Of a DNA stretch of 64,000 nt, positions 46,625-57,751 are shown one piece after another. The stretch is from contig AZLU01000036.1 in NCBI GenBank assembly GCA_002224055.1, forward strand, positions 170,992 through 234,991, in the 5' to 3' direction. The notes below the pieces were generated by a model. The model made no database searches. It was not told the DNA's origin and saw only the letters and a list, made by a program, of their open reading frames with translations. This DNA comes from Pezizomycotina sp. ARF18. Taxonomy: Eukaryota > Ascomycota. Numbering within the stretch: position 1 is the first letter of the stretch; every line of letters begins with the position of its first letter. Position numbers and translations under genes: made by a program.

Positions 46625-47360
46625 ACTCTACGACAATGACACTGAAAAAAAAAAAAAAAAAAAAAAAAAAACAAAGAAATAAAATCGTATGGAAGAAGCC
46701 AAGAGTGAATCCATTTATGTGCCACGAAGCTTGAGCTTTATAAACACCCTCTAAGAATTAGTAAAAACGCGCAATCAGGTATATAATATTTCATTATGAC
46801 TTTATATACATCTCGCTGCAGGTACATCGAGGCGTGATTCTGGCCACTATCTTTGCTTCTAAGGGCCCTCCGGTAACTGCAAGCCTTCTGACTTCCATTG
46901 GCATCTAAGTCGAATCGGAACCGATGAAACCGCAAATAAACCAGCAGCTTCTCGCCTATGATAACCCGCAGCTCTAGCTTGTCATATTCACGGAATCTTC
47001 CCAAAGTAAGGCACCAACAGTTGGTAAAATTTCCTTAATAGCTATAGAGCTATATGTACATGCCCCTTTCGTCCAGTATTATCAATACTCGAGGAATTTG
47101 CCAAAACACCCTCCCTAACCGTGCCTCTGCCAGTTCGGCTGTCTTACGGTGAAATTTTGAATTTTGAGACTTTTCTTTTTTCGTTCCAAATATTTGAATC
47201 AGAACCAGCCGAACGCGCTGTAAGACTCTGCGTCCTCTGTTCCGCACCAGAATACACCTGGAGTTTGGAAAAAGCAAGTATCAAAGTTGCGTCAAGGTTT
47301 ATAATAGGCATTTTCTCGATCCCAGTCTTTGATCTTAATTGGTTGTCGCTTTATTCGCAC
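46625..47360. other. Upstream of tRNA-Arg
   Basis: A tract of about 26 at 46645-46670. Open frames on both strands at 47050-47350 are unrecognised. Confidence 0.3.
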
Positions 47361-47361
47361 A

Positions 47362-47452
47362 GCCCGGGTGGCCTAATGGTTAAGGCTTTTGACTTCTATC
47401 GTTCTGCAACGAAAATATCAAAGGATTCTGGGTTCGAGTCCCAGTTCGGGTG
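47362..47452 (+). tRNA. tRNA-Arg (TCT) with intron of about 18 bases
   Basis: Acceptor GCCCGGG pairs with TTCGGGT (three G-T wobbles). The D arm is GGCCTAATGGTTAAGGC. Anticodon stem TTTGA/TCAAA encloses CTTCTA, giving anticodon TCT. The intron (TCGTTCTGCAACGAAAAT) sits one base 3' of the anticodon, the eukaryotic nuclear position. T arm CTGGG-TTCGAGT-CCCAG. A T run at about 47464-47472 ends Pol III transcription. Confidence 0.92.
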
Positions 47453-47530
47453 CGCGATAAGGCTTTTTTTTTATTCTATTTTCATCTCCATCGATATTGT
47501 CGTGATCTTTGTTGGTCTGGTGTGATGTTG

Positions 47531-47562
<32 letters not shown>

Positions 47563-47702
47563 CCTCGTGTTGAGTTTTTGGAACTTTTGTAAAACTTTTC
47601 CAGCAGATAATTTTTATTGTGAGGAACATGCTTGCGGTGGCTACTGAGGGGATAAAACCATTTAACTTTATTACTGCTTATTTTGAAAATAAAAAAAGGA
47701 AA

Positions 47703-47717
47703 CACCCGAACTGGGAC
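47703..47717 (-). pseudogene. 3' end fragment of tRNA-Arg
   Basis: The minus strand reads GTCCCAGTTCGGGTG, identical to the T-arm/acceptor end of the neighbouring tRNA-Arg. A weaker echo (CCAGTTCAGGTG) lies at about 47741-47752. Confidence 0.5.
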
Positions 47718-47759
47718 TTTAACCCCGTCACGAAAACAAAACACCTGAACTGGAAAACC

Positions 47760-49775
47760 AAAGTGAAAAGGACAGATCCATTTTATTAACATGCTCAAGA
47801 GGGCAAAGAGAATAACAAATACACGAGCTGGAAACATACAGCTTAATGGATCAAATCTGTTAGGTGAGGAAGAGAGCTTTGAAATTCAGGACTGGTATAA
47901 AAAGTGTAGCGAGTAACGTATAACGAAAGTAAAATATATTAAGAAACCGAAAACATGATCACAATTATCCCATACACTCGGTCTGAATGCGATCTCAGTC
48001 TGAATGCGATCTCAGACTTCTTTCCAACCATGACCATTTATCGAAATATTCGCGTTTTGAAATTTATGTATATTATTTATCTTCGTAACGTCATAATATA
48101 CATCCGAGGAAGAAATAAAGAATTTGAATTGAAGCTTGTCCGAAGTCCTCCCGAATGAGACCGCCGTCTTTGATGTTTCTTGTCGAATGTGCATGGTCTG
48201 AGTCAATCCGGTCAGCGTATCCATCGTCACCCCTTTGGATTCTACGGACCATATAAGCAGCACCGAGTGGGATACCGCTAGATAGCAAGTCTACATGCAG
48301 AGCTATCTTTATCGCGCTTATCGCGTTTACTATACTTGTTTTATCCCTTCATCGTATCTCTCACGGTAAGGATATTTTTCGTAACCAGGAATGAGGAAAA
48401 TATTTCAGCTCGATGGGGTATATGACATTACTGCGATGCTTGTAATTCCGTTGATACTAGGGGATATGTGCTGATATATACAGCCTTTCATAACGGTGTA
48501 TCTGTATTTAGCAAGAATTCGTATGAAACTTCGCTGTGAAGAAGTCTTTCTTTCTCGCTTTATTTATTTATTTATTTATTTATTTATTTTTCATCGAAAG
48601 GTATTTGGTGTCCGTTGAATGAGACCCATTTTCTGCTTAAAAATATGAGATTGGACGCGACTTTTAGCAAGAATTCGTTACAAGGTTTGACTAGTATGTT
48701 AAGTAACGTCACGCAATAGGCTTATCTTTGTATTTATCCATTGCTGTTTAGAGACCGGATGTTTGGTTTCTCTTCCTCGTTCCGGGGGAGAGAAAGAGAG
48801 CCTAGGGCAATTTTCAGTATTTTCGTGTTACTTATCGTTCGTTTCAAAAGTAAACGGCTGACGACCGCGACGAACGAGCGGCTTGGTACCAGGCATCTAT
48901 GAATTCGTACAACCAATTATCTTTATTATATTAGTTAACCGCACGTTCTCTATAGAACTGCGTCAACTAACTTCGTTATGAAAGTATATGGAATCGTAAT
49001 AGTTTCTAATAGTTTAAAATGGAAATTCTTCTCGATATCTGGATATAGGAAGAGCGGCGATCATTTCACATATGAAATACGGGATGCTGCGAATGAGATG
49101 GGTGACTCCAGGTATCAACGGAAAGGGCTCCGTCCTCTTTTTCTCTGCTGCATTTTATAACCCGTAGTCGCGAAGATTTTCGTCACAAATTTCCTTTTTT
49201 TGGGAGAGGGGCACTTGTCAAAAAAAAATTTTTACATATTCCGAAGCGAAATGATACAGAATATGTATTGTTCACCCTTTCCCGTTCGTATCAAGCGAGT
49301 GGTTGCAGCCAGTGGGGAATTTCAGTAACCTTTGAACAAGCTGCTGCCCGTAAAGTTTGTCATTTGGTCGGCTCTCGCCTGTATGCGCGCGGGGCTCGTA
49401 CCCGTTGCCATTGGGCGATACCGAATAGGTTCTCAAGGGAAAACTTTCCAGAGTTATAATGAGTCAAAACTGCAACGGGAATTTTTTATCGTCCTCGGGT
49501 ATACCTGAAAGTAACGAGCACCTTAGAAAAACCTACTTCTTTGCATAGACTACGTGTTGATGGAGGTTATTGTCAAACTTTAGACTGGGCTTTTATCGAA
49601 TGTTGTTTGACTTTCAAAGATTGGTATCCGGGGTCATGCAGCTAAGATCAGGCGGGGCTTTGTTTATTTTTCTTTTCCTTTCCTTTTTGTTTTTAGGAAA
49701 TCTTTGTTTATCCTTAGCGGTCTCGTAGATCATTGAGCCAGCTTTCGCTTATATAAAGGAGAACTGGTGATCATT
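47760..49775. other. Gene-poor region
   Basis: A 17-base direct repeat (CTGAATGCGATCTCAG) at about 47980-48014 and a (TTTA)n run at 48556-48590. The minus frame at 48012-48263 is unrecognised. No gene supported. Confidence 0.35.
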
Positions 49776-49778
49776 CTG

Positions 49779-49893
49779 CGGAAGGATTGACTTGGAATTT
49801 TATCAATGCGTTAACAAGAAGCTTTGTTGGAATTTCTTGTCCGCCTATGTTCTGCCAAAATTTCCGAGGGGGGACGTTGGTGTAATCTATAGA
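49779..49893 (+). repeat. Diverged dispersed repeat, copy A
   Basis: About 110 bases align at roughly three quarters identity with 52592-52700, including GTTGGAATTT, CTATGTTCTGCCAAAATT and a G-run. Nature unknown; it could be the decayed coding part of a repeat family. Confidence 0.6.
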
Positions 49894-50345
49894 CATATTC
49901 CGGATCTTCAGAATCAATTGCCTCCTGAAAACCCCGATTTCTCGGGTATATAGCCTGCCGATTGGTCGCCATACCGCTGACAACTTTTGACCTGATGCGT
50001 ATGGATTTCTGCGACATAGAAAGCTTAGTAACTATCTTATACTCACTTGGAGCATTCTATAGTAGTGATTGATATCAGTACTGCCCCCTGGTTAATGTTA
50101 GGGTTATACGATAAATGGGTGAGCTTGACTGTTGTTCGGAGCATGGGAAACTATCGACCGAATCTCTTCCAATAAGTTCCTTTCTTATTAACTTACGGCA
50201 TATTGTATGAGCGGGCGCAAATTAGCACGGCGTAACTGATTCATTTCCGATGTTAAGGTATCTGAGTTTTCTAGTGCCGAGAGGGTGCCTATCCATCCTC
50301 CGGCTCATGTCATGCCCGTCTCCCTTAATTCTTTATATATAGTGT

Positions 50346-50432
50346 ACAGGTGGTGGCCAACGTATAGTGTATAAACTTCAACTCCAAGTTGAGATATCGT
50401 TAGAACCCCAAAATTCTTAAAATTATAGCAAA
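50346..50432 (+). repeat. Left terminal inverted repeat of Tc1/mariner element
   Basis: Matches the reverse complement of 51716-51801 over about 84 bases, with scattered transitions. Confidence 0.85.
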
Positions 50433-51715
50433 TGATAGATATTAATATAAATAATTAAATATAATATTTTAAAAATGTGATACGGCCCCTTTATTATTAA
50501 TATTACGATTTAAAAAAATATATAAAAATAAAATATATTAAAATTTATAATATCGATAGCTTAGCCTCTAATATAAAAGCTCGACTTAGCTTTTTAGATA
50601 CTCTCTCCTAATCGATATAGTAGGCTAATATTAAGATAATATTATACTCCTCGTAAGAGAGCCTCTATATAAGCTTTATCGCGTGCTAGTTACTCGGTTC
50701 CCTTTATTTTACTTTAAGAATATACCCTTATTAGATCTATCTATAAAATTTTTAAAGAACTAACTAACCTTAATTAGGTTATACTAGAGTAATATAATTC
50801 TTAACTTAAATAAGCCGGACCCGACTCCGCGCTATCGCTCTTTAGTATTACTTCGCTACTCTTAATAAGATTACTCGTTTTAATAATTGAGATCCTACTT
50901 AACTCTATACGTTTAAATTAATAATTTAATAAGAACTTTATAAATAGAAATCTCTTAACGTTAAGCCCGTTATAGCGTTTTATTAAGTAAATTACCGTAA
51001 TAAAAGAATTAAATATACTCGAAATAATAAAATATAGACTTTAATAATAGAATTTATATTAATAAAGCTTTATTTTACTCTACTTTAAGTAATAAATACG
51101 CCGTATCTAGCGTTATTTGGAAACGGCCTACGAGCTAAAAATATATTCGCTACTTTTAGAAGTAGCCGCTTTAGTTTAATAATATAGGGTAGGATCGCGA
51201 TTAATAATAAAGTAAGTTAATTATCTTTTTAAAGGTAAACTTTGAGCGCCGTCTACGAGTAGGAAATTTTAAGGAGCGGCTTAAAGAGGTTTATTATAAG
51301 ATTAAAGCGTCGCTATTCTAATTAAAATTAGTTTATCGTCGAGGATAATATGGCGGTTTATAGTAAGAAAAAGCTAGTAAAATAAGGGCTAATCTTAGTA
51401 TAAATAGTAGAACCACCCCGCCTACTTACCCGATTTAAACTATATAGAGAACGTCTAGACCTTAATAAAAAAACGTTTTAATATATTACTGCGTAAGGCG
51501 ACTAGTAAAGAGGAGCTTAGGAGCTAGGTATAGTAGCTATAAGATAAGCTTAAAGCTAGAAACTTTAATCCTTTTAATTAGATCGATATAAAGCCGGTTA
51601 ATAGCTATTATTTATCAACGTAGATACCTACAAAATATTAAATTTTAGGGCTTTACACAACAAAAAAATAATATATTTAATTATTTATTAATTATATAAT
51701 GGCAGGCTATTATTT

Positions 51716-51802
51716 TATTATAATTTTAAGAATTTTAGGGGTTCTGACGATATCCTAACTTAGAGTTAAAGTTTGTGTACTATACGTTGGTCACCACCTG
51801 TA
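51716..51802 (-). repeat. Right terminal inverted repeat of Tc1/mariner element
   Basis: Partner of the left repeat; ends CACCACCTGTA at the target TA. Confidence 0.85.
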
Positions 51803-52590
51803 CCATTTGTGTAATGCTTTTTGAATTTTCAGTCGCGCAAAAACAAGTTTACGTGACTTGTACAATGATGGAGTATGATTTCTCACATACGGTCGCGTCT
51901 CGTGCCTATCCAAAATACTGTCTATTCTTAGGCATATACTTTTGGAACAGCCAAGCTAGGGATTATATCTAACGCGCAGCGTCATCTGACCTGGCTATCC
52001 TGGGACCTCGAGATGACGGAGCGTTAGATCTACGATTTTTTGTGCAGTTGACAATCTATGTCTTTACTGTAGTTATGAGAATCTACTCTTGAGGAGGCTG
52101 GGAGAGGATTTGCTCTTCTTCTTTTCATTTTTCCCTTGTTAATGTTGTGCGGATATCCGGCGATGTTACGAGCGAGGGGATCAACAACGCGCTGCAAAAA
52201 ATATGCCAAGCTAACTCAATCGGGGTTTATGGGACCACAGCCATATTCAGTAACCTAGCTGATCATTCCAGTCAAGTATAAGACCTTGTGCAACTCATGC
52301 TTATCTTTGATACGGTGTGTACGGAGAGGAACAAGTGTAAGATGATAGTAGTAACCCGGGATTGCGAGGATTTTTGGTTCGCTATTCTACGAAAAAGTTT
52401 GGCTAGGTTTTTATGAATTTGTTTGAATAGACCCCAAAACTTTTTTTTTTTTTGGGGGGTTAGGGGGCTATATAGCTAAAATCCAAAATGTTATTTATTT
52501 CTTGTTTCCTTTAAGAGATTTTTGAGTATCCCAAGGGTTAAATCCCGCTGCGTACTTGAATTGGCCTTCGCTTGTATGGCAGGGAATTGG
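51803..52590. other. Repeat-derived, no intact gene
   Basis: 52,000-52,110 resembles 53,110-53,240 (shared GGCTATCC, GGATCTACxA and GAATTTACTCT-like blocks), suggesting a diverged larger duplication around the transposon. Confidence 0.35.
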
Positions 52591-52591
52591 T

Positions 52592-52700
52592 GGCCGTTAT
52601 GTGGAAGGTTGGAGTTGGAATCTATCACGCGGTAATAAGGAGTTCGTTGGATTTTTTGCCTGTCTATGTCTGCCAAAATTCCAAGGGGGCGGTTTGTGTA
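52592..52700 (+). repeat. Diverged dispersed repeat, copy B
   Basis: Partner of copy A at 49.78 kb: GTGGAAGGTTGGAGTTGGAA, CTATGTCTGCCAAAATTCC and GGGGGCGG. Confidence 0.6.
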
Positions 52701-53629
52701 ACCTTGAAAATATCATGCGTTGTAACCTGCGTCCTCATAAACCACTACTCTCTTTTATGGAAGCTGCGGCTTGATGTCTGCTCCGCGGAGAAGCCAGGCT
52801 GGGCTTTTTTATGAATTGCTTATACCTCGATAACTTTTTTTTCTTTTTCACGCATTATATCACTCTGCTGAAGACTATGGGCGTGATACGTCTAGTAGAT
52901 CAAGGTCATAATTGGTCCCTCTATAGTAGTAGATCAGTTCAAAGAGCGTTTGTGTTTCATTCGCGGGGGAAACGCCCTATGTGTTATGATGAAGCACTAT
53001 CTTTCCTTGCTAAATGATACTTTTTCACCTCGTGCTGATTATCCCCGGTATTGTTTTTGGAGACTTTATACTTTGGTCTGACTACGGTAGTGGCTATATC
53101 TTACGCGGATCGCCGTTCGTCCAGCCTAGCTATCCAGTGACTCCGTGACAGTGGGGCTTTGGATCTACAAAGATGCGGTTCTTATGTGGATTTAACCCTC
53201 TGTGTCTCAACTAGTGGCTAAGGAAATTTACTCTCCTCTCACCCGCAGATAACATTGTATATGAATAAAACCAATACAGGGAGAATCCAGCGTCCATATG
53301 GTACATCAACAGGCCTTAGCTGAGCCTCCACCAATCACTCTCGAATAAGTATTCAGCCTCGGATCAATATTTGCTTTTCAAGTGGAGTGAGGCCTGTTTA
53401 TAATACTTTCCCGTTACCTATGACTTAAGTTATATTGAAAAGTGGCCTCCTTCGAAGGCGTTTGTTCACAGGCGTTTGAGAGAATATAATACGGTGGTGT
53501 CATTCCACCAAGGGAAATGAAGATATCTGGGGACTCCTCTATACTACTTGATACGGTGCAGATGCTCTGGGAGGAACATATAGAAGAAGTCAGTGGTATC
53601 CGGGATTGCACGGGTAACCGCGGAAAATC

Positions 53630-53945
53630 ACAAAGTAGCGCATTGCGTTCTTTGTATGAAGGAGAAATTAAATTGTTTAAATATCCAAGGCAAAACGTGA
53701 CATAGCGCGCCAGTAAGTTTGATATGGGCCTCTGTTTCGTAATTCGCGGCGTTCTTGTAAATTTTACTATCAGGTGCGGCAAACATCTTGTTTGCTTTTG
53801 GGTTTGTCGTGTCCCGAGATAGCGTCTACTGCTGCGAATCCCCTTTCTCTTAGCGCCGTATCGCGCTGTTTCTATGAAGGGGAAATTAACTTGTTTAGAT
53901 ATCCCAAGGTACAAGCTTCACGTATACGTAGCGTGAATAGTAAGT
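53630..53945 (+). repeat. Two diverged units about 219 bases apart
   Basis: GTATGAAGGAGAAATTAAAT at 53.65 kb recurs as CTATGAAGGGGAAATTAACT at 53.87 kb, each followed by GTTTA(A/G)ATATCC(C)AAGG and then AGTAAGTTT. In frame they read YEGEIKLFKYP and YEGEINLFRYP, so they may come from one repeated protein-coding unit. No family recognised. Confidence 0.55.
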
Positions 53946-53949
53946 TTGC

Positions 53950-55235
53950 TGTAAGTCTTTTGTATCGCGCTCCGCAGAGTCCTTATAGATCTCCGCTTCT
54001 AATTTTGTATCGCATCCGGCGCATTTGTTCTTCATCCTTTAAATAGAAGGAACTAAAGTGAGGGAAAGAGTCGCCCGTTGAGTAAAAGTATCCACCCTCG
54101 AGACGCGTGGTTTCCGATATTCCTCGCAATTATTAACTTCGCTAAGTATTCCTATACTCGAATCAGTATAGAAACTAACTTATATTAGGCAGTGGGTGGA
54201 TAATGCATCTATACCGTTGTCATTCTTTCGTGGTGTTTACTGTAGTGATATGTACAAGGACTCTTTGGGGACGGCGATATTTTAGGAATCTATATAACGC
54301 ACCGTTCCTTTAATAGAATTATACTGGCTTGCTGTTGAAAACGTCGCTATGCAGGACTGCGCACGAAGGACTCGCCCAGTACTGCTTGATGCGAAAGGAT
54401 AACGAGGCTTTCTGTGATCCCCTGGTGGTCGATTCGCGTGGAGGGATGCGTTGCTGTTTTCCGTAGAGTATCTTAGAGACTTGAACCATTTGCGGAGGAG
54501 AGAGCCTTACTCAAATTTGATCGAAGGGACTTTAATATTGTTGGAAGTTGTTGAAGGGTTGAGGTGTGTGTATATCAGACGTGTGTATATCGGACGTGAG
54601 TGTATCTGATGTGTTTGTATTGGATATTGTGTATCGGACGTGTGCGTATCGGACGTATCGTACTTGAATAATCTTATATAGATGCATGAGCGGAAGCTAT
54701 ATGGGGATAATGCGTTATCCCTAACGGCTCTTTATCTAATTATATCTTTTACTAGACTTCTCTGACGGTTACTTTGTGTATAAAATGGCATTGAAGTTCA
54801 TCAAAGGAGCTTGACGATATATGATTCGTCACATTGCTTTTTCAAGGACGAAGTCGTCCTATGCTATATCGCGATTGAAGCTCGCCAATGATTAAGATCT
54901 ATGAATAGCTGGAATACTCCGTGCTTAACTATATTATATATTAGTTTATTGGGTTAATGGCATAAAATCTATGGTCTGAGTATCGTAAAGACTAACGACG
55001 CGTGATTACCTTTAGATTGATTTGAAGGCTAATATCTAGAATTCACGCGTTATTATTGGCAGAATCGTAAACTCCTTGTTTAAGATTTAGTAACTATATT
55101 TTGATAGATGTAGTTAAACGTGGTAAACTTAGAAACGATAGCTTTAGATAGAAACCCGAATAGAGGATGAAAGATTCGGTAGTGATCTGAGTACTTCGTT
55201 GATTGTTGCTACTTTTCTGTTCTACGTGTTGGTTT
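53950..55235. other. Gene-poor region
   Basis: No gene recognised; contains a degenerate minisatellite at 54566-54664. Confidence 0.35.
54566..54664 (+). repeat. Degenerate minisatellite
   Basis: Seven or so irregular units of GTGTGTATATCGGAC type, 10-17 bases each. Confidence 0.7.
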
Positions 55236-55241
55236 GCCTTC

Positions 55242-55535
55242 GTTGTAAGAAGAGCTAAAAAAAGAAATTTTTTTTCTCTCCGCGTTTACGCAAAGTCCTT
55301 AGCAACACCCTACACTTCACTAATACCAGGCAGAAAATCTTGAAGTTACAAGGGAGAGGATTTCACTTGTCCAATACACTCTAGAATCGGTTGTAAGAAG
55401 AGCTAAAAAAGAAATTTTTTTTCTCTCCGCGTTACGCAAAGTCCTTAGCAACACCCTACACTTCACTAATACCAGGCAGAAAATCTTGAAGTTACAAGGG
55501 AGAGGATTTCAACTTGTCCAATACACTCTAGAATC
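55242..55535 (+). repeat. 148-base tandem duplication
   Basis: Copies 55242-55389 and 55390-55535 are identical apart from about three single-base indels (A7/A6, GTTTACG/GTTACG, TTTCACTT/TTTCAACTT). Confidence 0.92.
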
Positions 55536-55984
55536 AAGTCACGATGGATCACCAAAGTCTACACTTAAGTGTGTAAAACCGCCTATTCTGCCGTCCCCGC
55601 GCTGCTACGGCGGTTCGTAAGCATCCGAACGTCTCGAATGTATTATCTTATGACTAAATAACTGTTGACGTGGGGGTATTATTCAGAGTCAATCGAGCTG
55701 CACGATTGGAAAATGGAAACCCCGTTGAAATACAATATCTCGTATTTTTCAATTGTCGATTTACACGATTAGGAAAGTTGGAAATCAAAATACCTCTGGA
55801 TAAAAAGCTTCAAGATGGCATACTTTCAATGATCGCATAAATAAACCTATGCGATCTTGAATCGCGTCTTGTCAGGATGGTTCCCTTTGTGGAAAAGACT
55901 AGATCTGAATCAGAACTCCCTGCTTTTTTTGTGTTTTAACTGGAGGCAAGCAGCCATAGCAGACCAGAGCGACCAAGATTGTTG

Positions 55985-56760
55985 TAAGTATACTCCCCGT
56001 ATTAAATTGAAAGAATGATAAAACAATACCCACAGCCTTGTAAATTCCGCTCCTCTCCTAGTCATCTCCGAATCTCAGTCCGCCACTCACGCAATCAAGG
56101 CTCGCGTAATACCGTTGCCTCTTCAACCGCAAATCCTCCCCAACATCCGTCGCCTCCGACGTCTTCCTAATCCTCGCCTAGCTATTGGCCGTTATATTTC
56201 CATGACGATGTTAAAGGTGTACTTCCTCGACACCGTACTATACACGAACTGCCTGTACGCTATCAAGGGAACGATTTTTTGCCTTTACACCGAAATAATG
56301 CCCGAGAGGAAATAGATAAGAGGAGTTTGGGGGGTTAAATTGCTTACGGTGTGTGCATACGTTACGCAATTGCTGTCGTCGGCGCTGTGGCGTTCGCCGG
56401 CGTCGAGGAATTGGTACGGGATTAATATCCCTAATTTTAGAAGTGAATATTATATAGAGAGGTGTACAGTGTATCTGTGCCATCCTCCGGCTCCTCATCC
56501 CCCCGGAACAACGATTATCAACCTGGCAGCGCACCGGCCTCTCCGTCAGCTTCCTCATGGGTTCCTCTGCGTCTCATGGCCGTCTTGAATATCGTAATAA
56601 TGGATAAACCGTATACGTCGTACAAAGGCCACCAGAAAGTTTTCTTCTCCCTTGTGCGCTGGAGGAGACGTATGCTATATTGGTAGTGTGCGCGCCGGTC
56701 CTTATGAGTTTCGCGCGCGGTTGTGGGCGAGGAGGGAAAATGGCGGTGAGAGGTTTGAGA
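55985..56760 (+). CDS. Fungal rhodopsin/SAT4-like integral membrane protein
   Basis: Pieces in several frames match the multi-helix fungal family of unknown function annotated as rhodopsin-like/SAT4. They are VASDVFLILA, then TMLKVYFLDTVLYTNCLYAI with FCLYTEIMPE (helices 2-3), then LLTVCAYVTQLLSS, RTGLSVSFLMGS with MAVLNIVIM (the RKIGxxxxFLLG-like helix), and EETYAILVVCAPVLM (the WSxIExNxAIIxACLPxL-like last helix) near 56670-56710. The order is that of the family. The start is uncertain; an intron ending ACCCACAG at 56035 is likely. At least four frame changes, so pseudogene or consensus error. Confidence 0.5.
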
Positions 56761-56769
56761 TGTGGAAGG

Positions 56770-57245
56770 AATGATACGATGGGAGAAGTAAGTATAGCGC
56801 TGTTAAGGTGCAGATGAGTAAGCCTTGTAGGAGTTTACTTGGCGTTTTACATGGGGACTCTGTTTTGGTCTGGCGGGAAGTTTTATTTCTGACAGGAAAT
56901 TTTGTGACCGAACGCTGTATAAATGCAAGAAATACGAATCACAATCTATCACATCTTGTAAGATATACACATTTCTTGACCTGATAAGCTTTTGCAAGAA
57001 TTTATTTTCTACATCTAAAGAGAGACAGATGCGTAGTATACAGTTGATGAAAAGGGGTATATGTAAAGCAAATACACCGGAAAAAGCAAGGGACGAAAAT
57101 TTGATAAAATCGTCGGGAAATCCAAAAAGAAATTCGTTATTGCGAAGAGCAGTATGAAGACCGCCTTTGCCAAAATTTCAAAAGAAAGAAAATAGCGAGG
57201 AAAATCACCGACCAAAATTTAAACCAAAAAAAAGGCTAAACCCGC
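56770..57245. other. Intergenic, nothing recognised
   Basis: No supported gene. Confidence 0.3.
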
Positions 57246-57246
57246 G

Positions 57247-57570
57247 CTAAAGCAAATCTTCTACGCGCGACCCCTGCATCCTTACCAGCTCCTCAACGCG
57301 GAGTATATCAACGTGCTCCGTCGTCTCCGTATACAGCTTCGTCGTCCTCGTCTCCGTATACGGCGACATCCCACCCCGCCGCACCAACACAACCGCCGCC
57401 CCGATCCCACCCGCAACGCCCAGCGACATACCCACCAAACGGACTCGACAAATACTCCCCTCCGCATCCGCACCGCCCACCCCATCCTCCTCCGGTATCG
57501 ACCTCGACGTAACACTACCCACAACGTCCGAGTTCGTCGAATTACTCCTCGCTTTAACCATACCCTTCAA
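57247..57570 (-). CDS. Hypothetical protein with one possible membrane segment
   Basis: A 107-residue frame with GMSLGVAGGIGAAVVLV as a possible membrane helix and an acidic tail (TETTEHVDILRVEELVRMQG). Composition is protein-like. It may be the C-terminal exon of a larger minus-strand gene; no family recognised. Confidence 0.28.
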   Translation of the reverse strand: MKGMVKARSNSTNSDVVGSVTSRSIPEEDGVGGADAEGSICRVRLVGMSLGVAGGIGAAVVLVRRGGMSPYTETRTTKLYTETTEHVDILRVEELVRMQGSRVEDLL

Positions 57571-57751
57571 TCGATTCTTCCCCTCTTCTTCGACGGCGGG
57601 GCGGTTGCAGTTTTATTCCTCCGGGACCATTTTCTATTATTATGCTGTTGGAAGAATGACGGAGTTCATCGTGCTGGCGTTCGATAGCGTGGGCGAGCGC
57701 CAGTTGTCTTTTCCGTTTAGAGAGTCTCCATTGTTCTTCCTCCAGTTTTTA

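Larger units (their letters stand above)
50345..51802 (+). mobile_element. Tc1/mariner DNA transposon, RIP-like decayed
   Basis: Terminal inverted repeats of about 84 bases start ACAGGTGGTGGCCAACGTAT at the left and read ACAGGTGGTGACCAACGTAT from the right on the other strand. Each is flanked by TA, the Tc1/mariner target. The length of 1458 bases fits one transposase. Inside, the plus strand keeps a ghost of the DDE region: EDNMAVYSKKKLV near 51345 (as in QDNAPCHRSK) and a PDLNxIEN-like stretch near 51430 (as in SPDLNPIENVW). The interior is extremely AT- and TpA-rich with stops throughout, while the repeats at the ends are much less changed. Inactive. Confidence 0.85.

Noticed and set aside
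53414-53914. Long minus-strand ORF over the diverged repeats
   Set aside because: It overlaps plus-strand frames with shared repeat text; neither strand shows a family, so neither is called as a gene.
57313-57687. Arg/Pro/His-rich plus-strand ORF
   Set aside because: It is antisense to a minus frame with more protein-like composition and has no recognisable domain.
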